From assembly GCA_030673425.1 (NCBI GenBank), contig DAOVJB010000008.1, positions 1 to 16,559 of the forward strand: a DNA stretch of 16,559 bases, written 5' to 3'. The notes beneath the pieces are model-generated. The model ran no database searches. It was given only the letters and a program-made list of their open reading frames with translations, and was not told where the DNA came from. A program made the translations under genes and the position numbers. This DNA is from Elusimicrobiota bacterium. Its GTDB lineage: Bacteria; CAYTYR01; UBA6262; DAOVJB01. Positions 8,089 through 15,348 of the stretch are shown piece after piece. The first letter of the stretch is position 1; each line of letters opens with the position of its first letter.

Positions 8089-8117
8089 TTGACAATGAGC
8101 TGTAAAATAGCTATAAT
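8089..8117 (+). promoter_or_regulatory. Perfect-consensus sigma70 promoter of the PASTA-rpe-ribosomal operon
   Basis: Exact consensus boxes TTGACA (8089-8094) and TATAAT (8112-8117) have the optimal 17-bp spacer. The predicted transcription start is near 8124, giving a leader of about 32 nt before the ATG at 8156. It should drive strong constitutive expression of the operon down to the terminator at 13222-13251. Confidence 0.9.
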
Positions 8118-8155
8118 GAGGGATTACTTTTATATAAGTCTCAGGAATCAAATTT

Positions 8156-9124
8156 ATGCGAAAATCTATAAAAAACAACAGCCTCTTAAATAAAGTCTTA
8201 AAAACATCCATAACTTTTGTGGTCTTTTTAATCCTGTTCTATATATCCTTAAATTTTTTAATGGGCAAGATCATCCACAATGGAAAAGATGTCGTTGTGC
8301 CAAATTTAATTGGTTCAAACCTGGAAAACGCTTATAAAGCATTGATGGAACATGAACTATACCTGCAAAAAGAGGGTAAACAGTTTAACAGCAATATACC
8401 CAAAGGCAATATTATATCCCAGAAACCCCTGCCTGGCACAATGGTAAAACCGGGCAGGAGTATCAGAGTCATAATCAGCAGCGGGAGCGAAAAAATAGTG
8501 GTCCCTGACCTGGTGGGTAAACCGGAACGCAAAGCAGAGATCATACTAAGACAATCTGGATTGAGCTTGGGAGATAAAACTGAGAGTTATTCTGTTTCCT
8601 TAAAAAAGGGACTGGTAATTATGCATGACCCTGAAGCAGACACCCACGTGGAAAAAGGAACCCCGATAAGTCTGCTTATAAGTAAAGGTTTAACCAAACA
8701 CGGAGCCCTGATGCCTGATTTTATCGGTGAGAAAATTACCATGGCAGAAAGAATAGTAAGCGCAATGGGGTTGTCTATAGAGGATATTTCCACCGAGGTC
8801 AATGACGACTTAGAAGAAGGTACGATCATAGAACAATCGCGTGAGCCAAATACAATAGTTCATCTTAACAATACACTAAGTTTTGTAATTACCGTTCAAA
8901 GCAAGACCATAGCATCATACATAAAGGAAATTTATTTTGAGGTATCTCAGGGACTTTTAGATAAACACGTCCGAATCATAGTATCTGATAAAATAGGAGA
9001 TAGAGAAGTTTACAATAAAATGCAGGAACCCGGTTCTAAAATAGATATAGACGTTCCCGTTAAAGGAAAGGCAAAAGCTTACATATATATAAACGAGGTG
9101 CTTGTATCAGAAAGAGAGCTATAA
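8156..9124 (+). CDS. Membrane-anchored protein with three PASTA domains, no kinase domain
   Basis: This 322-residue protein has a short basic cytoplasmic N-terminus, one membrane helix (about 17-36), and an extracytoplasmic part of three PASTA domains at about 45-110, 112-178 and 183-247. Each opens with a V/M-P-[ND]-[LF] motif (VVVPNLIG, IVVPDLVG, ALMPDFIG), and PASTA1 and PASTA2 end in IISSG and LISKG. A C-terminal region of about 75 residues looks beta-rich and is not assigned. PASTA domains bind peptidoglycan fragments or act as spacers on Ser/Thr kinases (PrkC/PknB) and PBP2x-type enzymes; neither enzyme domain is present here. The locus just before rpe is where many Firmicutes encode prkC-rsgA-rpe, so this may be the sensory part of that module without its kinase. 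AGGAA lies about 10 bp before the ATG. Confidence 0.9.
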   Translation: MRKSIKNNSLLNKVLKTSITFVVFLILFYISLNFLMGKIIHNGKDVVVPNLIGSNLENAYKALMEHELYLQKEGKQFNSNIPKGNIISQKPLPGTMVKPGRSIRVIISSGSEKIVVPDLVGKPERKAEIILRQSGLSLGDKTESYSVSLKKGLVIMHDPEADTHVEKGTPISLLISKGLTKHGALMPDFIGEKITMAERIVSAMGLSIEDISTEVNDDLEEGTIIEQSREPNTIVHLNNTLSFVITVQSKTIASYIKEIYFEVSQGLLDKHVRIIVSDKIGDREVYNKMQEPGSKIDIDVPVKGKAKAYIYINEVLVSEREL

Positions 9125-9125
9125 A

Positions 9126-9779
9126 TTGATAAAAATTGCTCCATCCATTTTGACATCTGATTTCAGCAGATTATATGAGGAAGTAAAACAAGTCGAAGAT
9201 GCCGGAGCTGACTTACTTCATCTTGATATAATGGACGGACATTTTGTTCCAAACATCACGATGGGACCAGTGGTCCTCAGATCGCTTAAAAAGAGGGTTA
9301 AATTACCCTTTGATGTTCATCTGATGATTCAGGAGCCCTGGAACTTCATTAAAGCTTTCAGTGACGTCAGTGATATTTTAACTGTCCATGTGGAAGCATG
9401 CAATAATATACCAGGAATTCTAAAAAAGATAAAAACATTAAATATTAAAGCGGGACTGGCACTTAATCCTAATACTGATGTTTCTTCTGTTACGGATTAT
9501 CTGAAAGATATCGATATGGTAACTATTATGACTGTTAATCCAGGCTTCGGCGGGCAAAAGTTTATGACTAGTGTTTTACCTAAGATAAAAAAAATACGCA
9601 ATATAATCAGTAAAGGAGAATTAAATGTAGATGTTGAGGTAGACGGTGGAATAACGTCGAAAAATGTCGGACAGGTAGTAAAAAACGGAGCTAATGTAAT
9701 TGTGACCGGAGCAGCTATATTTAATAAGAAAACAACCGTAAAAGATGCATTAAAGATAATACGAAATAGCGCAAAATAA
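9126..9779 (+). CDS. rpe: Ribulose-phosphate 3-epimerase
   Basis: Rpe interconverts ribulose 5-phosphate and xylulose 5-phosphate in the pentose phosphate pathway. It is a TIM-barrel metalloenzyme. Motifs seen are IAPSILTSDF at the N-terminus, HLDIMDGHFVPNITMGP (His32, Asp34), DVHLMI (His65), MTVNPGFGGQKF and EVDGGI. I chose the TTG at 9126 as start, giving 217 residues beginning MIKIAPSIL exactly as in the family. AAAGAGAG lies 8 bp upstream. A frame extension to a TTG at 9102 adds eight residues unlike the family and overlaps the PASTA gene. It starts 1 bp after the PASTA stop, so the two are coupled. Confidence 0.96.
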   Translation: MIKIAPSILTSDFSRLYEEVKQVEDAGADLLHLDIMDGHFVPNITMGPVVLRSLKKRVKLPFDVHLMIQEPWNFIKAFSDVSDILTVHVEACNNIPGILKKIKTLNIKAGLALNPNTDVSSVTDYLKDIDMVTIMTVNPGFGGQKFMTSVLPKIKKIRNIISKGELNVDVEVDGGITSKNVGQVVKNGANVIVTGAAIFNKKTTVKDALKIIRNSAK

Positions 9780-9811
9780 ATCATAACACAGACTAATAGG
9801 AGGTGAATCTA

Positions 9812-10057
9812 GTGGCTGTAAGAATACGCTTAAAAAGAGTTGGAAAACCACACAAACCAGTTTATCGAATCGTGGCTGCTCATAAATCTCACACGAAAGG
9901 CGGCAGGGTAATCGAGGTACTGGGACAATATAATCCTGTTCCCAATCCGCCTTTAGTTAGTATTGATAAAGATAAAATACTTAATTGGCTTAAAAAAGGA
10001 GCGACACCTTCAAAGACGGTAGAGAAAATATTGAAAAAAGCTCAAATAAACATTTGA
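9812..10057 (+). CDS. rpsP: 30S ribosomal protein S16
   Basis: S16 is a small-subunit assembly protein. The product MAVRIRLKRVGKPHKPVYRI...GQYNPVP...WLKKGATPS is 81 residues, the usual length. The start is GTG at 9812, 5 bp after a full AGGAGGTGA ribosome binding site (9798-9806). An in-frame GTG at 9803 is part of that site and must not be taken as the start. First gene of the conserved rpsP-khpA-trmD-rplS-rnhB block. Confidence 0.97.
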   Translation: MAVRIRLKRVGKPHKPVYRIVAAHKSHTKGGRVIEVLGQYNPVPNPPLVSIDKDKILNWLKKGATPSKTVEKILKKAQINI

Positions 10058-10075
10058 TAATATACAGGGGGAATT

Positions 10076-10306
10076 GTGAAAGAATTAATCAATTATATTG
10101 CTCAGAATATAGTGGATAACCCTGAATCGGTCAATGTGTCCGAAGTTGAAGGGGAACGAACCACAATCTTAGAATTGAGAGTAGCTCCTGAAGACGTGGG
10201 AAAAGTTATAGGCAAACAGGGCAGGATCGTTAAGGCAATGCGTATTCTCCTGGGAGCAGCTGCTGCCAAATCACAGAAAAGGGCTGTGCTTGAAATAATA
10301 GAATAA
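10076..10306 (+). CDS. khpA: KH-domain RNA-binding protein KhpA
   Basis: This 76-residue protein is almost entirely one KH domain with the motif [20 protein letters not shown] (44-63). KhpA (formerly YlqC in Bacillus) forms a heterodimer with KhpB/Jag and binds RNA, affecting cell elongation and sRNA function in Gram-positive species. The GTG start at 10076 follows AGGGGG (10066-10071). Its place between rpsP and trmD is the standard one. The gene that usually follows, rimM, is absent; trmD begins 16 bp later. Confidence 0.94.
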   Translation: MKELINYIAQNIVDNPESVNVSEVEGERTTILELRVAPEDVGKVIGKQGRIVKAMRILLGAAAAKSQKRAVLEIIE

Positions 10307-10322
10307 AGAATGCTTGTTATTT

Positions 10323-11051
10323 ATGAAAATTGATATTTTAACTTTATTTCCTAATATGCTCGATGGACTATTATCAGAGAGCATATTAAAACATGCCAGA
10401 AAAAAAAAGCTCCTTACCATTAATGTCCATAATATACGCGATGAGGCATCTGATAGGCATAAAATGACTGATGACAGACCGTATGGTGGCGGACCGGGAA
10501 TGGTAATGAAAATAGAGCCTATTTATGCAACGCTTACAAAACTGGGTATTAAACTAAACAAGAGAGTTGCCAAGACAAGCTTATTGAATATTGATAGGAA
10601 GAAAACCCGCATTATCCTGATGAGTCCGCAGGGAGAAACTTTCACGCAGAAAAAAGCAGCTTTTCTGTCAAAACGAAAACACCTGATCTTTATATGCGGA
10701 CATTATGAAGGAGTAGATGAAAGGGTAAAAAAATACTTAACCACTGACACGATTTCTATCGGTGACTATGTATTAACAGGAGGAGAAATAGCAACAGCAG
10801 TGGTGATAGATGCCGTAGCTCGTATGATTAAAGGCGTAGTTGGAAAAGAAGAATCCCTATCTACAGAAAGTTTTCGCAATAATATCTTTGACTGGCCACA
10901 TTATACCAGGCCCCAGGATTTTAAGGGCTTGAAAGTTCCAAAGGTACTTTTATCCGGCAATCATGAGAAAATTGCCACGTGGAGGAAAGATCGGGCATTA
11001 AGAAACACCTTAAAAAGACGGCCGGATCTAGTAAATAGACACAAAAAATAA
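10323..11051 (+). CDS. trmD: tRNA (guanine-N1)-methyltransferase
   Basis: TrmD makes m1G37 in tRNAs, using S-adenosylmethionine bound in a trefoil-knot SPOUT fold, and works as a homodimer. Motifs are DRPYGGGPGMVMKIEP, LMSPQG, FICGHYEGVDERV, SIGDYVLTGGEIA (knot) and WPHYTRPQDFKGLKVPKVLLSGNH. I set the start at ATG 10323, giving MKIDILTLFPNML as in the family (242 residues). A TTG nine bases upstream would add MLF. Neither start has a clear ribosome binding site, so translation probably depends on coupling to khpA, whose stop lies 16 bp upstream. Confidence 0.97.
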   Translation: MKIDILTLFPNMLDGLLSESILKHARKKKLLTINVHNIRDEASDRHKMTDDRPYGGGPGMVMKIEPIYATLTKLGIKLNKRVAKTSLLNIDRKKTRIILMSPQGETFTQKKAAFLSKRKHLIFICGHYEGVDERVKKYLTTDTISIGDYVLTGGEIATAVVIDAVARMIKGVVGKEESLSTESFRNNIFDWPHYTRPQDFKGLKVPKVLLSGNHEKIATWRKDRALRNTLKRRPDLVNRHKK

Positions 11052-11089
11052 TTTAACTTAAACAGAATATAATACTAGGAGGATTTACA

Positions 11090-11458
11090 ATGTCAAACAT
11101 GGATAAAATAATTTCTAATCAAAAATTATTTCCTGGCAGAGAGATAATCGCAAAGCGTAAAGAATTATTCAGACCCGGGGATATGGTAAAGGTACATGCC
11201 AAAATCATAGAAGGGCAGAATGAAAGGATACAGGTTTTCGAAGGCATAGTCATAAGGAAAAGAGGCAGTGGTCTTGATTCTACCTTTACTGTACGCAAAA
11301 CCTCTTACGGTATAGGCATAGAACGAACATTTCCTTTAGGCTCCCCTCTTATCAACAAAATCGAAGTGATAAAAAAGGGAAAGGTAAGAAGAGCAAGACT
11401 CTATTACCTGCGTAAGAGAAAGGGCAAAGCTGCTCAAGTTAAGGAAAGAAAATCCTAA
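11090..11458 (+). CDS. rplS: 50S ribosomal protein L19
   Basis: L19 sits at the interface of the two ribosomal subunits. The 122-residue product has [32 protein letters not shown] and [21 protein letters not shown], followed by the basic tail [19 protein letters not shown]. Length and motifs are normal. AGGAGG (11077-11082) lies 7 bp before the ATG, and the second in-frame ATG at 11099 lacks a site. The gap after trmD is 38 bp, in keeping with a stronger, independently initiated ribosomal protein gene. Confidence 0.97.
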   Translation: MSNMDKIISNQKLFPGREIIAKRKELFRPGDMVKVHAKIIEGQNERIQVFEGIVIRKRGSGLDSTFTVRKTSYGIGIERTFPLGSPLINKIEVIKKGKVRRARLYYLRKRKGKAAQVKERKS

Positions 11459-11474
11459 CTATTACAGGTACAAT

Positions 11475-12107
11475 ATGAACCGCCTTTTCACGTATGATAA
11501 GGATGTAAGGAATAGGGGATATAACCTTGTTGCCGGTGTTGATGAAGCAGGACGTGGTCCGCTTGCGGGTCCGGTAGTAGCAGCTGCCGTGATACTATCA
11601 TCAAACTGTTACATAAACGGCCTAAAAGACTCTAAAAAACTCTCACCTAAAAAAAGATACCAAATCTACAAAATCATACACCAGGAGGCTATCGACATAG
11701 CCATCGGGATAGTCGATGTTGAAACTATTGATAAAATAAATATCCTTCAGGCATCTCTATTAGCTATGAAAAGGGCTATCCGCAACCTAAAACAGACACC
11801 AGAATACCTACTGATAGATGGGCCATTCTCGCCTCTAGTCAATATACCCAGAACCACTATAATTAACGGAGAGGACCGGAGCGCCGTCATTGCCAGTGCA
11901 TCGATTGTGGCAAAAGTAATTCGAGACAACATAATGATAAGACTTCATGAGAAATACCCGTTGTACTGTTTCAACAAACATAAGGGATACGGCACGTCCT
12001 TACATATATCTATTCTAAATCAACATGGTCCGTGTAGAATCCACAGACAGACTTTTAACCGTGTAAAGAATTGTGATATATTAAACATAAAAGCAAAAAG
12101 GACATAG
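11475..12107 (+). CDS. rnhB: Ribonuclease HII
   Basis: RNase HII cuts RNA in RNA-DNA hybrids and removes single ribonucleotides from DNA. The 210-residue protein has VAGVDEAGRGPLAGPVVAAA (19-38; Asp23-Glu24), LKDSKKLSPKKR (50-61), LLIDGP (112-117; Asp115) and ASIVAKVIRD (142-151; Asp151), the expected acidic catalytic set. HKGYGTSLH and HRQTF mark the C-terminal region. It stands 16 bp after rplS as in many bacteria. The frequent next gene (a YraN-type endonuclease) is replaced here by a chemotaxis-type methyltransferase 3 bp downstream. Confidence 0.97.
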   Translation: MNRLFTYDKDVRNRGYNLVAGVDEAGRGPLAGPVVAAAVILSSNCYINGLKDSKKLSPKKRYQIYKIIHQEAIDIAIGIVDVETIDKINILQASLLAMKRAIRNLKQTPEYLLIDGPFSPLVNIPRTTIINGEDRSAVIASASIVAKVIRDNIMIRLHEKYPLYCFNKHKGYGTSLHISILNQHGPCRIHRQTFNRVKNCDILNIKAKRT

Positions 12108-12110
12108 AGT

Positions 12111-13202
12111 ATGCAACTTAGAAATATCATGTTAAACATAGTATCTGACTTGCTGGATCAGACTCTATTAAAAACATATGATATCTGTAAATGTGAGAAA
12201 TGCAGGACGGACATTATTGCCTATGTCCTGAGCCGCATACCAGCTAAATACGTAACTACAGATGTTGGAGCTATATCCACTCTGGTTGAACAGGAAAAGG
12301 TGGAGAATGAGGCTGAAATAATAAGGAAAATAATAGAAGCTATAAAAACAATAGGCAAATATCCTCAGCATGAATTTAAGAAGGGCTCTAAAGAGGATAA
12401 GGACAAAGCCTTTGAACTTCTCCTGGACAATATATACCAAACAAGAGGTATTGATTTCAGGAGATACTTAGCCAGGGTACTAAAGCGGAGAATATCTCGC
12501 AGGATGACAGTAAATAAAGTAAAAAGCTACTCTGATTATTTAAGAGTATTAACGTCTAATCCGAAAGAATACGATGAATTATTCAATGTACTAACAATTA
12601 ACGTTTCAGAATTCTTCAGGGATGCCAAGATATTCAACACAATCAGAAAAACACTATCTGAAGTAATAGAAGATAAAATCAAGAGAGGAAAATACTCAAT
12701 TAAAATCTGGAGTGCCGGATGTGCCAGCGGAGAGGAACCTTATTCTATCGCCATAGCTTTGCGCGAAATTATAGAAAAAGAAGGGGTTCCGTTTAATATT
12801 TCGATTATAGCTACAGATATAGATGACAAATGCCTTAAGGTTGCAAAAACAGCAGAGTATAAACAAATAAGTCTTAGGAATGTAAATAAATATTTATTGC
12901 AAAAATACTTTATGCCTACCCACGGGAAATACAGAGTAAAGGACGAGATAAAAAGACTGGTAACATTTTATCATCATAACCTGATTGCCGATACTCATTT
13001 TGAAAAGGTTGATATTGTCTTCTGCAGAAATGTATTTATATTTTTCAACCGCAGCCTGCAGGAACATCTGATAATGACTTTCTACAAAGCCCTTAAAAAA
13101 GACGGCTATCTTATACTGGGTGCAGTAGAAACATTCCTGGGAGAGGCAAAATTGGTCTTTAATGAAATAGATTTAAAGGCAAGAATATATCAGAAGATAT
13201 AA
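12111..13202 (+). CDS. ComFB domain fused to CheR-type protein-glutamate O-methyltransferase
   Basis: This 363-residue protein has two parts. Residues 1-95 resemble the late-competence ComFB family: cysteines 26, 28 and 31 in CKCEKCRTDIIAYVLSRIPA, then KYVTT, and a helix ending AIKTIGKYPQHE. Residues 105-363 are a CheR methyltransferase, with the helical N-domain at 105-165 (FRRYLARVLKRRISRRM), TINVSEFFRD (162-171), the SAM-binding IWSAGCASGEEPYS (199-212), ATDID, VDIVFCRNVFIFF and GYLILGAVETF. CheR methylates glutamates of chemoreceptors or other signalling proteins. No receptor, CheB or CheA gene is in view. ComFB proteins have been reported to bind cyclic dinucleotides in cyanobacteria, so a c-di-NMP-controlled methyltransferase is possible, but this is inference. 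AAAAGGAC lies 7 bp before the ATG. Last gene of its operon. Confidence 0.88.
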   Translation: MQLRNIMLNIVSDLLDQTLLKTYDICKCEKCRTDIIAYVLSRIPAKYVTTDVGAISTLVEQEKVENEAEIIRKIIEAIKTIGKYPQHEFKKGSKEDKDKAFELLLDNIYQTRGIDFRRYLARVLKRRISRRMTVNKVKSYSDYLRVLTSNPKEYDELFNVLTINVSEFFRDAKIFNTIRKTLSEVIEDKIKRGKYSIKIWSAGCASGEEPYSIAIALREIIEKEGVPFNISIIATDIDDKCLKVAKTAEYKQISLRNVNKYLLQKYFMPTHGKYRVKDEIKRLVTFYHHNLIADTHFEKVDIVFCRNVFIFFNRSLQEHLIMTFYKALKKDGYLILGAVETFLGEAKLVFNEIDLKARIYQKI

Positions 13203-13221
13203 TTTTAAAATAACCCTAAAA

Positions 13222-13251
13222 GACCACCAAAAAAAATTGGTGGTTTTTTTT
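13222..13251 (+). terminator. Rho-independent terminator after the ComFB-CheR gene
   Basis: A perfect 8-bp stem, ACCACCAA (13223-13230) with TTGGTGGT (13237-13244), has an A6 loop and is followed by a run of Ts to 13251. It closes the long PASTA-to-CheR operon. Confidence 0.93.
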
Positions 13252-13290
13252 ATTGCTTTTTTATTTTGAATATGGTAAAAGAAAAATTAA

Positions 13291-13305
13291 GTAAACATTG
13301 TAAAC
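13291..13305 (+). repeat. Cluster A: two GTAAAC boxes, 9-bp phase, at the pilD-parA operon promoter
   Basis: GTAAAC at 13291-13296 and again at 13300-13305, same orientation, 9 bp apart start to start. The hexamer and phase match the larger clusters in and after the RHH-protein gene of the same operon. The likely role is an operator for autorepression by the RHH protein. Confidence 0.6.
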
Positions 13306-13321
13306 ATATACCAGATATAGT
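13292..13321 (+). promoter_or_regulatory. Candidate promoter of pilD-lipoprotein-parA-RHH operon
   Basis: A TATAGT -10-like box (13316-13321) has an 18-bp spacer to TAAACA (13292-13297, four of six consensus bases), which lies inside the GTAAAC boxes. The predicted start near 13328 leaves a leader of about 30 nt before the GTG at 13358. The -35 match is weak. The case rests on position after a terminator and on the overlap with the repeats. Confidence 0.4.
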
Positions 13322-13357
13322 TGTTAGAGAGCGTAACACTACAAGAAAGGAGATACT

Positions 13358-14188
13358 GTGAATATACTCCATACATTGTATGCTATATTTGTTTTCTGCT
13401 TTGGCCTGGCTTTCGGAAGTTTAGCTAATGTTTGCATCTGGCGTATTCCCCGTGAAGAATCCATCATATCACCAGGTTCACATTGCCCTAAATGTAATAG
13501 TTCTATAAAATGGTACGATAACATTCCTCTTATAAGCTTCATCTTCCTGGGAGCAAAATGCAGATATTGTAAGAATACAATCTCCTGGCAATATCCTCTT
13601 GTGGAACTGGCAACCGGACTTATATTTGCCACTTTATTCTTAAGATTCGGCTTCAATATAACATTCTTCATTAATCTAATTCTTGTTTACTTCCTTATAA
13701 TAATCAGCGGTATAGATTTCAAAACACAGTTAATACCGGACGTCCTGAGCATTCCTCTTATGGGAATAGGTCTTATCACCAGCTTTATAAATCCTGTATT
13801 GAGAATCCCCAGTTATAAATTGCATGTTTTCATAGGCGTGCCCATACCTATACCGATTGTCCATTTTATGTCGGCTATACTGGGCATATTAGTAGGGGGA
13901 GGACTCCTTTATTTCATCGCCTGGGTCAGCAGGGGAGGAATGGGAGGCGGTGATATTAAGCTTGCAGCCGCGATAGGGGCCTTTTTTGGCTGGGAAAACA
14001 TTCTCTGGACATTAGGGGTAGCCTTTTTCATTGGAGGTATTTTAGCCCTGATTCTGTTGGTCTCAGGCCTAAAGAAAAGGAAGGATCCCATACCTTTTGG
14101 GCCTTGTATAGCTCTTAGAGCCTTAATAGTTATGTCGTTCCGTTCATTTTTATACAATCTCTTATTCTATAGTTCGATAATTTTCTGA
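13358..14188 (+). CDS. Prepilin peptidase (type IV leader peptidase, A24 family)
   Basis: This 276-residue polytopic membrane aspartic protease cleaves, and often N-methylates, type IV pilin-like or pseudopilin precursors. The cytoplasmic zinc-binding insert has two pairs of cysteines: CPKC (43-46) and CRYC (68-71). The Asp pairs in GIDFKTQLIPD (119-128) and GMGGGDIK (194-201, Asp199) are the catalytic motifs. GSLANVCIWRIPR (20-32) is the usual N-terminal signature and FGPCIALRALI the C-terminal one. The GTG start has GAAAGGAG (13345-13352) upstream. No pilin, pilB or pilC gene is in view. Unusually, it leads an operon with a lipoprotein, parA and an RHH-protein gene. Confidence 0.95.
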   Translation: MNILHTLYAIFVFCFGLAFGSLANVCIWRIPREESIISPGSHCPKCNSSIKWYDNIPLISFIFLGAKCRYCKNTISWQYPLVELATGLIFATLFLRFGFNITFFINLILVYFLIIISGIDFKTQLIPDVLSIPLMGIGLITSFINPVLRIPSYKLHVFIGVPIPIPIVHFMSAILGILVGGGLLYFIAWVSRGGMGGGDIKLAAAIGAFFGWENILWTLGVAFFIGGILALILLVSGLKKRKDPIPFGPCIALRALIVMSFRSFLYNLLFYSSIIF

Positions 14189-14189
14189 T

Positions 14190-14558
14190 ATGATGTTAAA
14201 AAAATACTCGATAAAATTAATTCTGATACTGTTAATCCTCGCCTCCTTAAGCGTGGGGTGTAATTTTGGAATCTGGGGGAAGAATAGGGGATCTATTTCA
14301 GGTAAAATCTTAGATTCGAGTAACTCGCCTATTACTGAAGCTAAAGTAACCACATTTCCAGCTACTATAATAATGACCACTAATAAAAACGGTTATTTTA
14401 ATATCGATAACGTCGAAAAGGGAGACTACACGGTCACTATAACAAAAGCAGGTTATACCACAAAAACTACTTCCTGCAGGCTTGACGGTGGAGCAAGCTT
14501 CAGCTGTTGGGGAAGCAGTAATAATACTTACGTAGAGATCCATCTTACTTTGAACTAA
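14190..14558 (+). CDS. Small lipoprotein with carboxypeptidase-regulatory-like (Ig-like) domain
   Basis: This 122-residue protein has a lipoprotein signal peptide: basic MMLKKYSIK, hydrophobic residues 10-20, then LSVGC with the lipidated Cys24. Ser at position -3 is less usual than Leu or Val. Residues about 33-100 form one carboxypeptidase-regulatory-like beta-sandwich: GSISGKILDSSNSPITEAKV, then GYFNIDNVEKGDYTVTITKAGY. These domains are common add-ons of surface proteins and carry no catalysis. Two further cysteines (CRLDGGASFSC) could form a disulfide. The first ATG comes 1 bp after the prepilin peptidase stop, with another ATG next to it and no clear ribosome binding site, so translation is probably coupled. 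Function unknown. Confidence 0.8.
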   Translation: MMLKKYSIKLILILLILASLSVGCNFGIWGKNRGSISGKILDSSNSPITEAKVTTFPATIIMTTNKNGYFNIDNVEKGDYTVTITKAGYTTKTTSCRLDGGASFSCWGSSNNTYVEIHLTLN

Positions 14559-14589
14559 AACAAAAAATAAACGGAAGGAGGTGAATTAT

Positions 14590-15348
14590 ATGCGAATTAT
14601 AGCCTTGATTAACCAAAAAGGTGGCTCTGGAAAGACAACCACGGCTGTTAATTTAGGAGCAAGCCTGGCTAAACTAAACAAACGAGTATTAATAATCGAT
14701 ATAGACCCCCAGGCACACGCTACGATACATTTAGGAGTTGACCTCCAGAAGCTTGAAAATTCTATCTACGAGGTACTAATTTCCGGAAAATCCCTAAAAG
14801 AAGTCATATCTAAGACAGAAATGGATAATTTAGAACTCGTTCCTTCTCATATCAATCTTTCAGGTGCTGAGATTGAACTGGTCAACATGATCGGGAGAGA
14901 AACCATTCTTAAGGATAATATCAATAAGTTAAAGGCAAAATATGACTATATTCTTATTGATTGTCCTCCTTCGTTAGGGCTATTGACCCTTAACGCTTTA
15001 ACGACTGCAAACGAGGTAATGATTCCCATCCAGACCGAATACTTGGCCCTGGAGGGTATGAGTAAGCTCGTAAGCACCATAGAGATTGTAAGAAAGAGGT
15101 TGAATAAGAACCTGGAGATCACGGGTATTATTCCTACGATGTACGATTCACGGACGAATTTGAGCCAGGAGGTCTTAGATAATATATCCGGATATTTTAA
15201 GAAGAAAGTCTTTAAGACCGTGATCAGGCAGAATATTCGTTTAGCTGAAGCACCGTCGTATGGGAAACCAATAGTTCTATATTCCGCTAGAGCCCATGGT
15301 AATGAGGATTACATGAAATTAGCAAAGGAGGTGATTCGTCGTGGTTAA
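14590..15348 (+). CDS. parA: ParA/Soj-family partitioning ATPase
   Basis: This 252-residue deviant-Walker ATPase forms ATP-dependent dimers on nonspecific DNA and moves a partner-bound cargo. Motifs are KGGSGKTT (10-17, with signature Lys10), LIIDIDPQAH (34-43) and ILIDCPPSLGLLTLNAL (121-137). LEGMSKLVSTI and IRLAEAPSYGKPIVLY are typical of Soj, the chromosomal ParA. It lacks the N-terminal HTH of type Ia plasmid ParA. The start is ATG 14590, 5 bp after AGGAGGTGA (14576-14584); the in-frame GTG at 14581 belongs to that site. It overlaps the RHH-protein gene by 8 bp. No ParB-type gene follows; the RHH protein takes its place. Cargo could be DNA, but ParA-like ATPases also place pili or chemoreceptor arrays. 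Confidence 0.94.
   Translation: MRIIALINQKGGSGKTTTAVNLGASLAKLNKRVLIIDIDPQAHATIHLGVDLQKLENSIYEVLISGKSLKEVISKTEMDNLELVPSHINLSGAEIELVNMIGRETILKDNINKLKAKYDYILIDCPPSLGLLTLNALTTANEVMIPIQTEYLALEGMSKLVSTIEIVRKRLNKNLEITGIIPTMYDSRTNLSQEVLDNISGYFKKKVFKTVIRQNIRLAEAPSYGKPIVLYSARAHGNEDYMKLAKEVIRRG

Noticed and set aside
9102-9125. rpe starting at TTG 9102
   Set aside because: It adds eight residues foreign to the family and overlaps the PASTA gene; TTG 9126 gives MIKIAPSIL and has a better-placed AAAGAGAG.
9803-9811. rpsP starting at GTG 9803
   Set aside because: That GTG is part of AGGAGGTGA; family proteins begin MAVRIRL, which is the GTG at 9812.
11068-11073. TATAAT before rplS as a separate promoter
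   Set aside because: No -35-like box at 16-18 bp, and a start there would fall in the ribosome binding site.
12168-12440. Minus-strand open frame opposite the ComFB part of the CheR gene
   Set aside because: It has no ribosome binding site that stands out and no motif, and overlaps a well-supported fusion gene.
13339-13671. Open frame on the minus strand opposite the prepilin peptidase gene
   Set aside because: The plus strand carries all conserved prepilin peptidase motifs; the minus-strand product has no recognisable features and lies entirely under the real gene and its leader.
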